From Grimontia sedimenti (GTDB lineage Bacteria > Pseudomonadota > Gammaproteobacteria > Enterobacterales > Vibrionaceae), in contig NZ_JAALDL010000001.1 of assembly GCF_011045095.1 (NCBI RefSeq), positions 62,001 through 126,000 on the forward strand: a DNA stretch of 64,000 nucleotides, given 5' to 3'. The translations under genes were made by a program, and so were the position numbers. Numbering within the stretch: the first letter of the stretch is position 1; each line of letters starts with the position of its first letter. This document shows, one piece after another, positions 8,634-16,713 of the stretch. Below the pieces are notes generated by a model. It had not been told where the DNA came from. It made no database searches and saw only the letters and a program-made list of their open reading frames with translations.

Positions 8634-8899
8634 TATACCCAAACGACCTGGAGATGCTTGAGTTCAGAGGTCATCAATGCGTTCAATTCGAGGCAAATCT
8701 CGCGAGGAATAGTGGTTCTATTTCCGTGGAATTTAACGAAGAAGTGGGCGCATTGAGGCCCTCCCTTCGGGCGAGTTGACTGACGTCGTGCCCTTTGTTG
8801 TTCCTTTTTGATGGAGGTGACTACACCTGCAAAGGAACGCCGCGATCACAACGCCAGTCAAACTCGCTGAATCCTGCATCTTCAGGTTGTTTGGGTATA
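8634..8899. repeat. Interspersed inverted-repeat element (266 bp)
   Basis: The ends are TATACCCAAACGACCTGGAG (8634 on) and, in reverse complement, TATACCCAAACAACCTGAAG (from 8899 inward), with two mismatches over 24 bp. A second internal inverted repeat pairs CGAGTTGACTGACGTCGTG (about 8764-8782) with CACAACGCCAGTCAAACTCG near 8850-8870, so the right half can fold into a long stem. There is no coding capacity. The type, with TATACCCAAAC ends, resembles a known non-autonomous repeat of Vibrionaceae intergenic regions (recollection, not checked). It fills the gap between the converging lipoprotein and phosphorylase-like genes and sits flush against a stop codon. A miniature relative is at 11905-11951. 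Confidence 0.8.
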
Positions 8900-8908
8900 A
8901 ACTCAGAC

Positions 8909-8961
8909 CAATAAAGCAAACGAGGTTTAATCAGTTGGATTAAACCTCGTTTGCTTTATTG
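8909..8961 (-). terminator. Long perfect hairpin terminator
   Basis: A perfect 24-bp stem (8909-8932 with 8938-8961) over an AGTTG loop, both arms AT-rich at the base (CAATAAAGCAAACGAGG). It lies 18 bases past the stop of the minus-strand gene at 8979. The unusually long perfect stem could also stabilise mRNA 3' ends. Confidence 0.8.
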
Positions 8962-8978
8962 CAATAGGGCGAGCTTAT

Positions 8979-10133
8979 CTATTCCGGTTTTTTCCCCTCA
9001 CCTGCAATGGCCGCCCAACACATCATCACGCTGTTGAAGCTGCTGTAGAACCCACATCGCTTGTAAATAATGCCAGACCAATTGCCACGAACGGAGTCTG
9101 GGATTAACTCTCCGTTGGCAGTGTGTGTGACCACAATGGGGTCAGAGACATTGCGAATAAACGCATAATCGATACCTGCTAATTCGGCTTGATGGGCAAT
9201 CACAGCGTCATCCATTTCCAAAAAGCAGTAGGGATCGCTGGGTTCTTTCCCCTCGATGAAGTAATAGTCAGTGGTGAGTAAGGGCTGGCCTTTGCTGACT
9301 TTAATTTGTGCCTGTTTAAGGTTGGAAGGGTCAAGCGGTGCATTGATCAAATCTTGATAGGTATAGGTAGGCTGGTTATCGCTCTGGTCGCCTTGCGGGT
9401 CTTGGTTGAGCTCGGTAATGGCGTCGTCGATCGTGTTGTTATTCCAAACCTGATCCATGGCGAACATCAATGCATGCTGAGTGGATGCGTACAGTGACGT
9501 TGAAGGAAACCAGGATTCGCAGGTAAAGGTGTGGTGGTTGTATGGGCAACTTTCGTTTTCGGGTTTCGCCAGCAGTATGTGCGCTTTGTTGGTGACGATG
9601 GCAGCGCCCAACATATCCGCGATTGAGCCACCTCCTGCTGTGCCTGTCGAAATGATGCGTTTGGCTTCTGATTTGCGGAGCAGAATGTCGGTCATAGCTT
9701 CAAGGCCAGAAAGCCAGGGTGGATGAGCAAGGTGGACTTGGGATTTGACCAACAAGACCCGCTGTTGCTGGTTATCCGCGCCGTTCACACTTACCAATTG
9801 GAAATAGAAGATGGGGGGATTTTCAGGGGAATCGCAGTAAGGTGAGACTTCGTGATTGTCAGCGTAACCGAGCCAGTTTTTCCGCCACTCTATATCTTGT
9901 GGGAAGCGTTCCTGATGGCTGTTCAGCATGACATGATCGAGCGCGGACCACTCAGCCGACGTCCAGGTTACCAATACAGTATCGGCTTTTGGTAATTCGC
10001 CAGGCTCAATGTGGAGGGGAGTAGGGGACGCTTGGTTAATCAATCTCCAATCCACCACAGGCAAAGGAAGCGTGTTTGAAGCGGCGGTCAAAATCTGGGG
10101 AGTGCTTATATTGATATCAGTATAACGAGACAT
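8979..10133 (-). CDS. Nucleoside phosphorylase/nucleosidase-fold protein
   Basis: 384 residues, predicted to have the purine nucleoside phosphorylase / MTA-SAH nucleosidase fold, whose members cleave N-glycosidic bonds of nucleosides. Signs are VLVTWTSAEWSALDHVM (~53-69, with the early strand and Glu position of the fold), ISTGTAGG (161-168, the phosphate/ribose loop, with GAAIVTNKA after it) and, near the end, EMDDAVIAHQAELAGIDYAF followed by RNVSDPI. The last resembles the MTAN E(M)E..A.A..A....P...R..SD region with its catalytic Asp, here with Asp where MTAN has the ribose-binding Glu. It is about 150 residues longer than MTAN. The chosen start has AAGGAGA 8 bases upstream; a frame extension would overlap the preceding gene. 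It is the last gene of a three-gene minus-strand operon. Such domains also serve as effectors or sensors in bacterial conflict systems (family knowledge). Confidence 0.7.
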   Translation of the reverse strand: MSRYTDINISTPQILTAASNTLPLPVVDWRLINQASPTPLHIEPGELPKADTVLVTWTSAEWSALDHVMLNSHQERFPQDIEWRKNWLGYADNHEVSPYCDSPENPPIFYFQLVSVNGADNQQQRVLLVKSQVHLAHPPWLSGLEAMTDILLRKSEAKRIISTGTAGGGSIADMLGAAIVTNKAHILLAKPENESCPYNHHTFTCESWFPSTSLYASTQHALMFAMDQVWNNNTIDDAITELNQDPQGDQSDNQPTYTYQDLINAPLDPSNLKQAQIKVSKGQPLLTTDYYFIEGKEPSDPYCFLEMDDAVIAHQAELAGIDYAFIRNVSDPIVVTHTANGELIPDSVRGNWSGIIYKRCGFYSSFNSVMMCWAAIAGEGKKPE

Positions 10134-10147
10134 GGTTTTATCTCCTT

Positions 10148-11050
10148 TTATAGCATCAGAATGAGTGTGCACTCTTTGAGTTGGACGGTATGGATTAGTG
10201 AAGCATCAGCACTTTGTTGGCTGGAAAGCGCCAGCTGCCAGCCTTCACAATCGCCGTCAAACCGATTGAAGGTCATCGCTCCGTTTGGGTTGTAAGTGAA
10301 GAAATACGGATACTGGCTGATGTCGTAGAAAGTCTGAACATCAGACAGGCTTAACATCTCCTCAGAGGCAGGTTCATTTAGCACAGGGTGGGAGCCGAGT
10401 TCAATGCTGTCCATGAAGTGATCAATATTGACTTTGTGGTACTTCTCATTGGTTTTGATAAAGAAGTTTTCTGCGCCAAGGCGGAAGAAAGCAAACCGCG
10501 TCCAGCCTTGCGCCCAGGTGGCAGACCACACTTTCTGTGCATAAAGCGCTGAATGGGCGGGAGCGACTATTTGCATCTTCACGACATCGCCTGTGTTTTT
10601 GTTGTATGCCACGAAGAAAACATCATTGCGATAATACAAAGGCTGAACTGTTGTGAAGCCCTTGCCAACGCGAATGCCTGTGACTGGGGTAATGGTGACC
10701 TGTTTGTCGTCGAATCGGTAAAACTGCACGTATTCAGAGTCTGGGTGGTAACTCAGCAGCCAAGGCTGGCCACCAAAATAGAAACTATGAAGTTGAGCGA
10801 TGGGAGAGTCGACGGCAATAGTGGCTTCTTGCTTGAAGTAAGTCTCTGTTTCAACGTCATAGGTTTTGCAGACGATGAAAGTAGCGGGTTCCGGCTGAAC
10901 GAATATCGAAAATGAGGTGCCGTTGACCTCGAGGCTGGTGCTGGCGGTAATGGATTGGCAATGGGTTCCTATCGGGACTTTGGGTAGGTTGACCAATTGC
11001 AGTGAGTTGTCCGGTTGAACCGTGATTTCAATGAGCGCTTGGGTATTCAT
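10148..11050 (-). CDS. Repeat protein, probably beta-propeller-like
   Basis: 300 residues, no signal peptide. At least four repeats of ~50 residues share an aromatic pattern F(Y)...(F)F..Y followed by a short polar turn and a strand: LHSFYFGGQPWLLSYHPDS, VQPLYYRNDVFFVAYNKNT, TRFAFFRLGAENFFIKTNE and VQTFYDISQYPYFFTYNPNG. This spacing suits propeller blades or a tachylectin-like fold; the exact family is not recognised. RBS AAGGAAC. It ends 14 bases before the phosphorylase-fold gene, so the two are co-expressed. A plausible role is ligand or partner recognition for that enzyme (inference). Confidence 0.55.
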   Translation of the reverse strand: MNTQALIEITVQPDNSLQLVNLPKVPIGTHCQSITASTSLEVNGTSFSIFVQPEPATFIVCKTYDVETETYFKQEATIAVDSPIAQLHSFYFGGQPWLLSYHPDSEYVQFYRFDDKQVTITPVTGIRVGKGFTTVQPLYYRNDVFFVAYNKNTGDVVKMQIVAPAHSALYAQKVWSATWAQGWTRFAFFRLGAENFFIKTNEKYHKVNIDHFMDSIELGSHPVLNEPASEEMLSLSDVQTFYDISQYPYFFTYNPNGAMTFNRFDGDCEGWQLALSSQQSADASLIHTVQLKECTLILML

Positions 11051-11121
11051 GGCTCGTTCCTTATTGCTAGCTGTAATAGATACGGAATATTTTTATTGGG
11101 TCAGTCACTTCTGACGTTGTG

Positions 11122-11913
11122 CTAAGTGGAAAGACGCACGTCCAGCGCCTCTCCCAAAGAAACTGCAATGCCGTTGTCGTCTTCACTGAAAAGCGGCGAG
11201 ATATTGGTAATGTCGTGGAATGCCTTCATCACTGTGCGGCATTCATTAGCTTCAAGGTATTGGAGAATGTTGGCCGGCCAGCGCAATGCATCAGATGCGA
11301 ACCATATGATGCCGTAGTCTTGCTGCATTACCGCGATGATTTCGAAAAGGTTTTTATTGCTTCCCATTTGCTCGTTGCATAGATCCAAAAGGTCGATGGC
11401 GAGCGTTTTTTTGTCTGCCAATAGGCTTTCAGGCCAAGTCCACATCAACACGCCCACATACAATTCATGCCAGTCGATGGCTTCGCCGGAAAAGTAGTAA
11501 GGGGTCTTCCAATTGAACTGAGAGGGGCCGGGATAGGCGATGGGGAAATCAGAAAAACTTGCCGGCATATTGCCAGTATCGAAGTTGAAAACGGTTTGGT
11601 GAAGCGAGGAATAGGCGCGGCCCGCGACGGTTTGGTGAGAGGCATCAAAGTACGTTTGCTGGGAAGGATAACCCACCAGTGCGATTTCGTTGGGAAGTCT
11701 ATTTTTAGGGCAATCGGTGGGCTGAGGCACAATGGCGGGGTAATACATCCTGAGTCCCATCGGCGACATTAACTGTACCGTGACCGGAATGAAAATCTGT
11801 CCCAGCTTACTTAGGAAACCCTCGATATCATCTTGATACTGCAAACTGCGATAGCCTTGCCAAACGCGAATGCCATTGGGTGTCATCAGCTTTGTCTTCA
11901 TATCTATACCCAT
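11122..11913 (-). CDS. Unrecognised protein, first gene of the minus-strand operon
   Basis: 263 residues if the first ATG is used, or 259 from the ATG at 11901. I do not recognise it. There is no signal peptide. It is rich in Trp, Tyr and Pro (MYYPAIVPQPTDCP, WKTPYYFSGEAIDWHELYVG, WTWPESLLADKK), and its C-terminal third looks helical (NEQMGSNKNLFEIIAVMQQD). It precedes the propeller-like gene by 71 bases and is read toward it. Neither start has a strong ribosome-binding site. The reason may be that the miniature repeat at 11905-11951 covers exactly the region where the native leader would be; the first ATG even lies within the repeat end. Confidence 0.55.
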   Translation of the reverse strand: MGIDMKTKLMTPNGIRVWQGYRSLQYQDDIEGFLSKLGQIFIPVTVQLMSPMGLRMYYPAIVPQPTDCPKNRLPNEIALVGYPSQQTYFDASHQTVAGRAYSSLHQTVFNFDTGNMPASFSDFPIAYPGPSQFNWKTPYYFSGEAIDWHELYVGVLMWTWPESLLADKKTLAIDLLDLCNEQMGSNKNLFEIIAVMQQDYGIIWFASDALRWPANILQYLEANECRTVMKAFHDITNISPLFSEDDNGIAVSLGEALDVRLST

Positions 11914-11951
11914 ACAGCCTAAATGCGAGAATCTTCAGGTCGTTTGGGTAT
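11905..11951. repeat. Miniature relative of the 266-bp element (47 bp)
   Basis: The segment starts TATACCCATACAGCCTAAAT and ends ATCTTCAGGTCGTTTGGGTA, that is, the two outer ends of the element at 8634-8899 joined with nothing between them. It overlaps or abuts the start codon of the minus-strand gene at 11122-11913. It is either an internal-deletion product or the smallest mobile form of this family. Confidence 0.6.
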
Positions 11952-12239
11952 GCACCCTTGCCTGGCTTCGATAAACGCACAGAAAACAACAGTATTGATA
12001 GCCCTCAATGAAGAAGACAAATCCAATTTGTTATACCCCTTATAACGTGTTCATACCGTTTTTGGGGGCTGCAAACTTATTTGGAATATGTATCCAGAAC
12101 GTGACATTAGGTGTATGACTCTAATACTACACTCTGTTCGATGGGTGGTTTGGGTTGAAGGTGATACAGCCACTGAAATGCTTTCAGATAAAAACAAAAA
12201 ATAAACAGCGTCAGACAATTTGAGCACGAGGAATAGACA

Positions 12240-13160
12240 ATGATGCATTTGGATCCAAAGCTATTTCGGGCTTTCAAAGCTGTCGCTGAATCCCGAAGTT
12301 TCAATGACGCTGCTGAGATAGCCGCCATGACACAGGCGAACATCAGCAAACATATTCGCAGCTTGGAAGAGCAGGTGGGGTATGAATTATTTATTCGAAC
12401 GCCCAAATGCCCAGTGATGACAGATGCAGGTAAAAAGCTCCTTCAGCACATCAAAAACCTAGAAGATCTCAATAGCGATTTCTCGTTGGAAGTCGAAACC
12501 GACTTCAATCAAATTGAAGGTGTTGTGGCCTATGCGATGCCGCCGTCATGTTTGCTCTCACCTCACTTTCCCATGCTGCTTGAACGGCGGCTGGACTATC
12601 CAAGGCTGGAAATCGACTTAACCTTGATTCACAACAGTCAGGTGTTCGACAAAGTGCTGTCCAGTCAGGTTGATTTTGGCTTTGTGACTGAGAAAGTTGA
12701 CCATCCTAGGCTGGAGTATTTCAGCTTCTGTCAGGAAGAGTATGTGATGGTCTGTTCGCCAACCTGCGACGTTTCAGAGATCAACGAAGAAAATATTCTT
12801 GAATACAACTACATCGAATATCCGGGAATGGATGTGTATTTCAATTTCTGGCGCAGGCATTTCTTCTCTCATTTGCACTCGGTGAGCGATCTCTCGGTGC
12901 ATTTTGCCGGCCGGATTAACAGCATTGAAGGCGCGATTTTGATGGTGCTGGGTGGCTTGGGGGTGTCTGTGTTTCCCCGCCATTGTGTGCAGCAATATAT
13001 CGATAACGGGCAGATGTTGGAATGTCAGTTGGGTTCGACGGTTTCGGATCCGCTGTTTAACGATATCTACATCATCAAGCTCAACACCTTTAATCAACCG
13101 AAACGGGTAGACAAGGTGATTTCCTGGTTTATGGATATTTCGAAAGGCAGTAATTATTGA
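12240..13160 (+). CDS. LysR-family transcriptional regulator
   Basis: 306 residues. The N-terminal winged helix-turn-helix (residues ~5-65) has the LysR form: FKAVAESRSFNDAAEIAAMT, SKHIRSLEEQVGYELFIRT. The C-terminal periplasmic-binding-like effector domain (~90-300) contains VDFGFVTEKVDHPRLEYF and EGAILMVLGGLGVSVFPRHC. The effector is unknown. RBS GAGGAA before the ATG pair; translation may start at 12240 or 12243. It is divergent from the three-gene operon 11913-8979 across ~290 bases that hold no other gene, the usual arrangement for a LysR regulator and its target, so control of that operon is likely (inference). Confidence 0.85.
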   Translation: MMHLDPKLFRAFKAVAESRSFNDAAEIAAMTQANISKHIRSLEEQVGYELFIRTPKCPVMTDAGKKLLQHIKNLEDLNSDFSLEVETDFNQIEGVVAYAMPPSCLLSPHFPMLLERRLDYPRLEIDLTLIHNSQVFDKVLSSQVDFGFVTEKVDHPRLEYFSFCQEEYVMVCSPTCDVSEINEENILEYNYIEYPGMDVYFNFWRRHFFSHLHSVSDLSVHFAGRINSIEGAILMVLGGLGVSVFPRHCVQQYIDNGQMLECQLGSTVSDPLFNDIYIIKLNTFNQPKRVDKVISWFMDISKGSNY

Positions 13161-13170
13161 TGAAACAAAT

Positions 13171-13203
13171 AAAAAAGGTGTGCTTAAATTGCACACCTTT
13201 TTC
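13171..13203. terminator. Bidirectional terminator
   Basis: AAAAAAGGTGTGC and GCACACCTTTTT pair around TTAAATT, between the convergent LysR gene and the S33 peptidase gene; both strands carry a T-run. Confidence 0.9.
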
Positions 13204-13219
13204 ACTGAAAGCTCCAGAC

Positions 13220-14515
13220 CTAGCTAGGCAAGTTTCCTATCTGCTCACCCATATCCATCAGCTTACTCAGAATTCTCTCACCATCAGCACGCAGGCCATT
13301 GTGCTCATATTCATTGGTGATCCATGCACGGCTGTTAGGAATACCTTTCAGGGTTTCACGTGAGTAATCCATTTCGACATACATGTCGTCGGCATAAACA
13401 GCACAGGTGACAGGCACCGTGTTTTCAGCGAGTTTCTCGACATCGTAAAGTGCAGGCCAATCTGATTTGGTCGCTAGTGATTCTGCCGCCTGTTTGAGCG
13501 GGAGCAGGTTTTGCATTTGGTCGAACATCCACGGATAAACCATTTCACCGGTAAACAGGAAAGGTTTGCCCGGTTCGTAATTAAACTCGGCGTATTCCGC
13601 ATTGCGAATGCGGTGTGCAGACCAAACTGATGCTTCGCCCTGATTATAAATTGGTTCATGCAGGAAAGCGTAAATCGGGTTGGTCTGGTAGCTTTGTTCC
13701 GTCAACATCGCCTGCAGGAAACTGACACTCAGCACTTTGCCTTGGGCGGTTTCTGTAAAGGCTTCTTCCAACAGATAGTACATTGGCAGATTGGCACCGC
13801 TTCGGCCCAAATTGATGCCAATTTGTTGGAACTGTTCAACGGTAAAGGTTTGGCCGTTTGGCAGTTTCACATCGCGGGTTCGTAAGAACTCAGCAATTTC
13901 TGCGCTTCGTCTTTGTGCGGATGGAAACTGGTCAAAGAAGGCTTTGTTTTTGTCTAACACACGTTGATACGTGGCACGGTACACATCATCTGCATGACGG
14001 GTAAGAGAAGGAACACCGCCTGTGATGTAAACGCGATGCAGGCTTTGCGGATAAAAAGAAAGGTAAGTCAGCGAGCAAAAACCACCAAAGCTTTGACCCA
14101 GAATTGACCATTTCTCCGCCCCCAAGGCTTCGCGAATGGCTTCAGCGTCACGGACGATGTTATCTGCGCGGAACTGGCTGATGTATTCCACTTGCTTCGC
14201 GTCGTCCATATGACTCAACGTCTGGTGAGTCAACGGCGAACTCATGCCTGTACCGCGCTGGTCCAGCAGTAATACACGGTGATCTTGTAGGGCGCGTTTC
14301 AGCCATCCACTTTTTGAATCAGGACGCGGAGACGGAAATCCTGGACCGCCCTGAAAGTAAACCAGCCAAGGCAGATTGGCGTCTGCTTTCGATAATTCCA
14401 CCACCTCACGGGCAAACACGGTGATGCGAGTGCCATCTTTCTCGCTGTAGTTGAGCGGCAGGTCGAATTGGTGTTGACGAAAAAGCACGCCACTGTCGAT
14501 AAAGGATTCTTGCAT
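13220..14515 (-). CDS. Alpha/beta-hydrolase, prolyl aminopeptidase-like (S33)
   Basis: About 431 residues. Predicted serine peptidase removing N-terminal proline. Motifs: VYFQGGPGFPSPRP (the HGGPG-type oxyanion region, here QGGPG), LLLDQRGTGMSS (the DQRG.G.S signature of S33 peptidases), the nucleophile elbow LGQSFGGFCSL, and the C-terminal EYEHNGLRADGE with the likely catalytic His. The Asp is probably in AVYADDMYVEMDY. No signal peptide with the start used, so cytosolic. I chose the Met at 14515 (AAGGAA 9 bases upstream); the longer frame would overlap the next upstream gene. It is preceded on the same strand by a PilZ gene 37 bases away. Confidence 0.82.
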   Translation of the reverse strand: MQESFIDSGVLFRQHQFDLPLNYSEKDGTRITVFAREVVELSKADANLPWLVYFQGGPGFPSPRPDSKSGWLKRALQDHRVLLLDQRGTGMSSPLTHQTLSHMDDAKQVEYISQFRADNIVRDAEAIREALGAEKWSILGQSFGGFCSLTYLSFYPQSLHRVYITGGVPSLTRHADDVYRATYQRVLDKNKAFFDQFPSAQRRSAEIAEFLRTRDVKLPNGQTFTVEQFQQIGINLGRSGANLPMYYLLEEAFTETAQGKVLSVSFLQAMLTEQSYQTNPIYAFLHEPIYNQGEASVWSAHRIRNAEYAEFNYEPGKPFLFTGEMVYPWMFDQMQNLLPLKQAAESLATKSDWPALYDVEKLAENTVPVTCAVYADDMYVEMDYSRETLKGIPNSRAWITNEYEHNGLRADGERILSKLMDMGEQIGNLPS

Positions 14516-14552
14516 AACCTGTGTTCCTTGTCGTGAAGGGGAGAAGCGGCTG

Positions 14553-15254
14553 TCAGGAGACAGTTGAGACAGCGCTGGTGGAGTTATCAGCACTCAATTC
14601 GAACGCCAGAATGAGTTTAGCCAAGGTATCGCGAGATTTGCTTTTACTTGCGTCACTAAATTTAATGCCGAGTTGAACACCTTCGCCATTGCTGGTCACG
14701 TTCATAACCGTTCCTTCAAATTCCACGGGGTGATCAAACAGCGCATTGATGACGAATTTAAGGGTTTCACCTTCATCAATGAACTGGCTGCTGGACACCC
14801 GAATGGCACAACCGCTTAGCGAAAAGTCAGACAGCTTAGCCAAGGCTTTACGTCCATCAATAATGAGATGAACAATACGCGAAACAGCATATCTGGCATC
14901 AGAACGCATGCGGTGGATGCTCACTTGAGGTGGCAACGCTATCGCAATCATTTTCTCCGGGCGGTGTAATACGCTAAGAATATGAGATTTGAACGCAAAG
15001 ATCTCACCGTAACGTGATGAGGTTAACCCCCGCACAACCGCTTGCATGCCAGATGTGTCAGTCAGCAGCTTCGAGAGCTCAGGATCAGTGGGTGTTTCCA
15101 GCAGGATGTACTTTTTCTCGCGGTATCCGATAAGGCGCGAGGCACCACCAAACGCTTTGATCTTGTCTTTGTACCTAAGCTCGAAAGTCAAAGGCGTTCC
15201 AACAGGCAGCGTTGGTAGGAATGCTGAGGGTGTAAGAATATCAGTGGTTTTCAT
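14553..15254 (-). CDS. PilZ-domain protein of YcgR-like build
   Basis: 233 residues. The N-terminal ~105 residues form a beta-rich YcgR-N-like domain (GTPLTFELRYKDKIKAFGGA, YILLETPTDPELSKLL). The C-terminal PilZ domain has an Arg-rich RxxxR-type site at HRMRSDARYAVSR (~114-126) followed by LSDFSLSGCAI, an exact [D/N]xSxxG motif. It should therefore bind cyclic-di-GMP. Proteins of this build act as flagellar brakes or related cytosolic effectors (family knowledge); no flagellar genes are near, so the target is open. It may be co-transcribed with the S33 peptidase gene. Confidence 0.82.
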   Translation of the reverse strand: MKTTDILTPSAFLPTLPVGTPLTFELRYKDKIKAFGGASRLIGYREKKYILLETPTDPELSKLLTDTSGMQAVVRGLTSSRYGEIFAFKSHILSVLHRPEKMIAIALPPQVSIHRMRSDARYAVSRIVHLIIDGRKALAKLSDFSLSGCAIRVSSSQFIDEGETLKFVINALFDHPVEFEGTVMNVTSNGEGVQLGIKFSDASKSKSRDTLAKLILAFELSADNSTSAVSTVS

Positions 15255-15466
15255 GTTTCAAATAGAGCAGTTGATGCGCATCGCTTATTTGGATGTACCT
15301 AAGCCATCTTCTTCTTAAAGTTGCGACGCATAGTGTAATGCACTGATGGTGAGGGTTAATGAAGATTTAGTCAATAGATTGAGGTGCTGCACAGAAATAC
15401 ATATTTGTCATGAATAATCAGCAGGTTACCTAATTATCTGGTTGCCGAATGAGAGCGTTTGTTTTG

Positions 15467-15904
15467 TCAGTTTTTATGATTGTCGGGTTTTTCTTCGGCA
15501 ATCGAACAAACGCCATTCTGGCAAGGCTCACATTTTGAACGGCCAGTGAAGAGGTAAGAGATTTTGTAGCGGTTTCTGGCAAAGAAAAGATAGGCTTTGT
15601 CTGCAAACCAGCGGATGACAGGTAAACGCAATAGGCCTATCCATCGTTTCTTGCCGACAAGCGACCAAGCTTTGTGGGTGACATCTAGCCCTAATAGCAA
15701 AGTACCATCGCTCAATTTTCCATGCAGAATTCTGCTGGCTTCCATGGGGTCGATATCTGGAAAGCGGGTTTTGAAATCCGGTGCGAGTATATCTTCAAAC
15801 TTCAGGTTTTTCGCGTGGTTAAGCGCCCGCAACTGATCCATTTCAGCCACGCAGAGTGGACAACTGCCATCGTAGAAAAGGGTGAAGGTCATCGGAGTAC
15901 TCAT
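15467..15904 (-). CDS. DCC-family thiol-disulfide oxidoreductase-like protein
   Basis: 145 residues of the DUF393/DCC family, named after a DxxCxxC motif, here DGSCPLC at ~12-18. Also present are the family's C-terminal RLPVIRWFADKAYLFFARNR segment and two extra Cys pairs near the end (CEPCQNGVC), which might form a redox or metal site. Likely cytosolic, predicted thioredoxin-like; substrates unknown. Single gene, divergent from a LysE exporter gene 107 bases away. Confidence 0.85.
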   Translation of the reverse strand: MSTPMTFTLFYDGSCPLCVAEMDQLRALNHAKNLKFEDILAPDFKTRFPDIDPMEASRILHGKLSDGTLLLGLDVTHKAWSLVGKKRWIGLLRLPVIRWFADKAYLFFARNRYKISYLFTGRSKCEPCQNGVCSIAEEKPDNHKN

Positions 15905-16011
15905 GTTTGACTAATTTACTTTACAGTACGGCCTTGATTTCAAATCGGATCGCCATAATATCATCGTAAGAAGAGTAGAGAAAAAGAGCAAAAGAACGAA
16001 GGAGAAAAGGA

Positions 16012-16641
16012 ATGGAGTTCTATCAGGCGTTTTTAACATTAACCTTAGTGCACTTGTTAGGTGCCGCCTCACCGGGTCCAGACTTTGTGATGGTATCGCA
16101 GCAGTCTCTCGTTCACGGCCGTCGTGCCGGTCTCCTTGTTAGCCTCGGTATTGCTCTCGGACTTTCTGTTCACATTATTTACTCCTCTATTGGCCTCGCG
16201 ACCGTGATCAGTGAATCCTCAATGGTGCTGACGGTGATGAAATATCTAGCCGCGGCTTATCTGATTTATCTCGGCTGGAAAGGCATTCGCAGCAAAGCCG
16301 CGGTGGGTGATGACGAACAAAACGTGAATGTGAAGCCACGCTCCGCATCCAAGCTGATTTCGATGGGCTTTGTATGTAACGCGTTGAATCCGAAAGCGCC
16401 GCTTTACTTCCTCTCTGTGTTCACACTGGTGCTGTCGCCAGAAATGCCAGTGATTGAATTATTCCTGTTGGGTGTATGGATGATGTTCATCCAGCTGGTT
16501 TGGTTTGGTTCAGTGGCGTTGGTACTTTCCAAACCTACCGTGCAGGCAAAGTTCAAGCGTATCGGCCACTGGGTTGATCGCGTGCTTGGCTCAGTGATGC
16601 TGGCATTTGGTGTGAAGTTACTGTTTACCAGTACTAAGTAA
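16012..16641 (+). CDS. LysE/RhtB-family amino-acid exporter
   Basis: 209 residues with about six hydrophobic segments. The signature ASPGPDFVMVSQQSLVHGRR (residues ~18-37) is the RhtB/LysE hallmark. YLIYLGWKGIRS and the NPKAPLYFLSVFT segment (~125-137) also match. The family exports amino acids such as threonine, homoserine or lysine; substrate not assignable here. RBS AAGGAGAAAAGGA. Ends at a shared terminator with the convergent peroxiredoxin-like gene. Confidence 0.88.
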   Translation: MEFYQAFLTLTLVHLLGAASPGPDFVMVSQQSLVHGRRAGLLVSLGIALGLSVHIIYSSIGLATVISESSMVLTVMKYLAAAYLIYLGWKGIRSKAAVGDDEQNVNVKPRSASKLISMGFVCNALNPKAPLYFLSVFTLVLSPEMPVIELFLLGVWMMFIQLVWFGSVALVLSKPTVQAKFKRIGHWVDRVLGSVMLAFGVKLLFTSTK

Positions 16642-16660
16642 TCGCTCCAAAGCTAAATCA

Positions 16661-16690
16661 AAAACGCCCTGCATTGAGCAGGGCGTTTTA
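16661..16690. terminator. Bidirectional terminator
   Basis: AAAACGCCCTGC and GCAGGGCGTTTT pair over ATTGA between convergent genes. Confidence 0.92.
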
Positions 16691-16713
16691 CTTTTATAAC
16701 AGCGCAAATTTAA

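Noticed and set aside
8634-8899. Integron attC site or CRISPR-related repeat
   Set aside because: The element has long terminal inverted repeats of insertion type, no attC core sites in the expected place, and no array of direct repeats with spacers.
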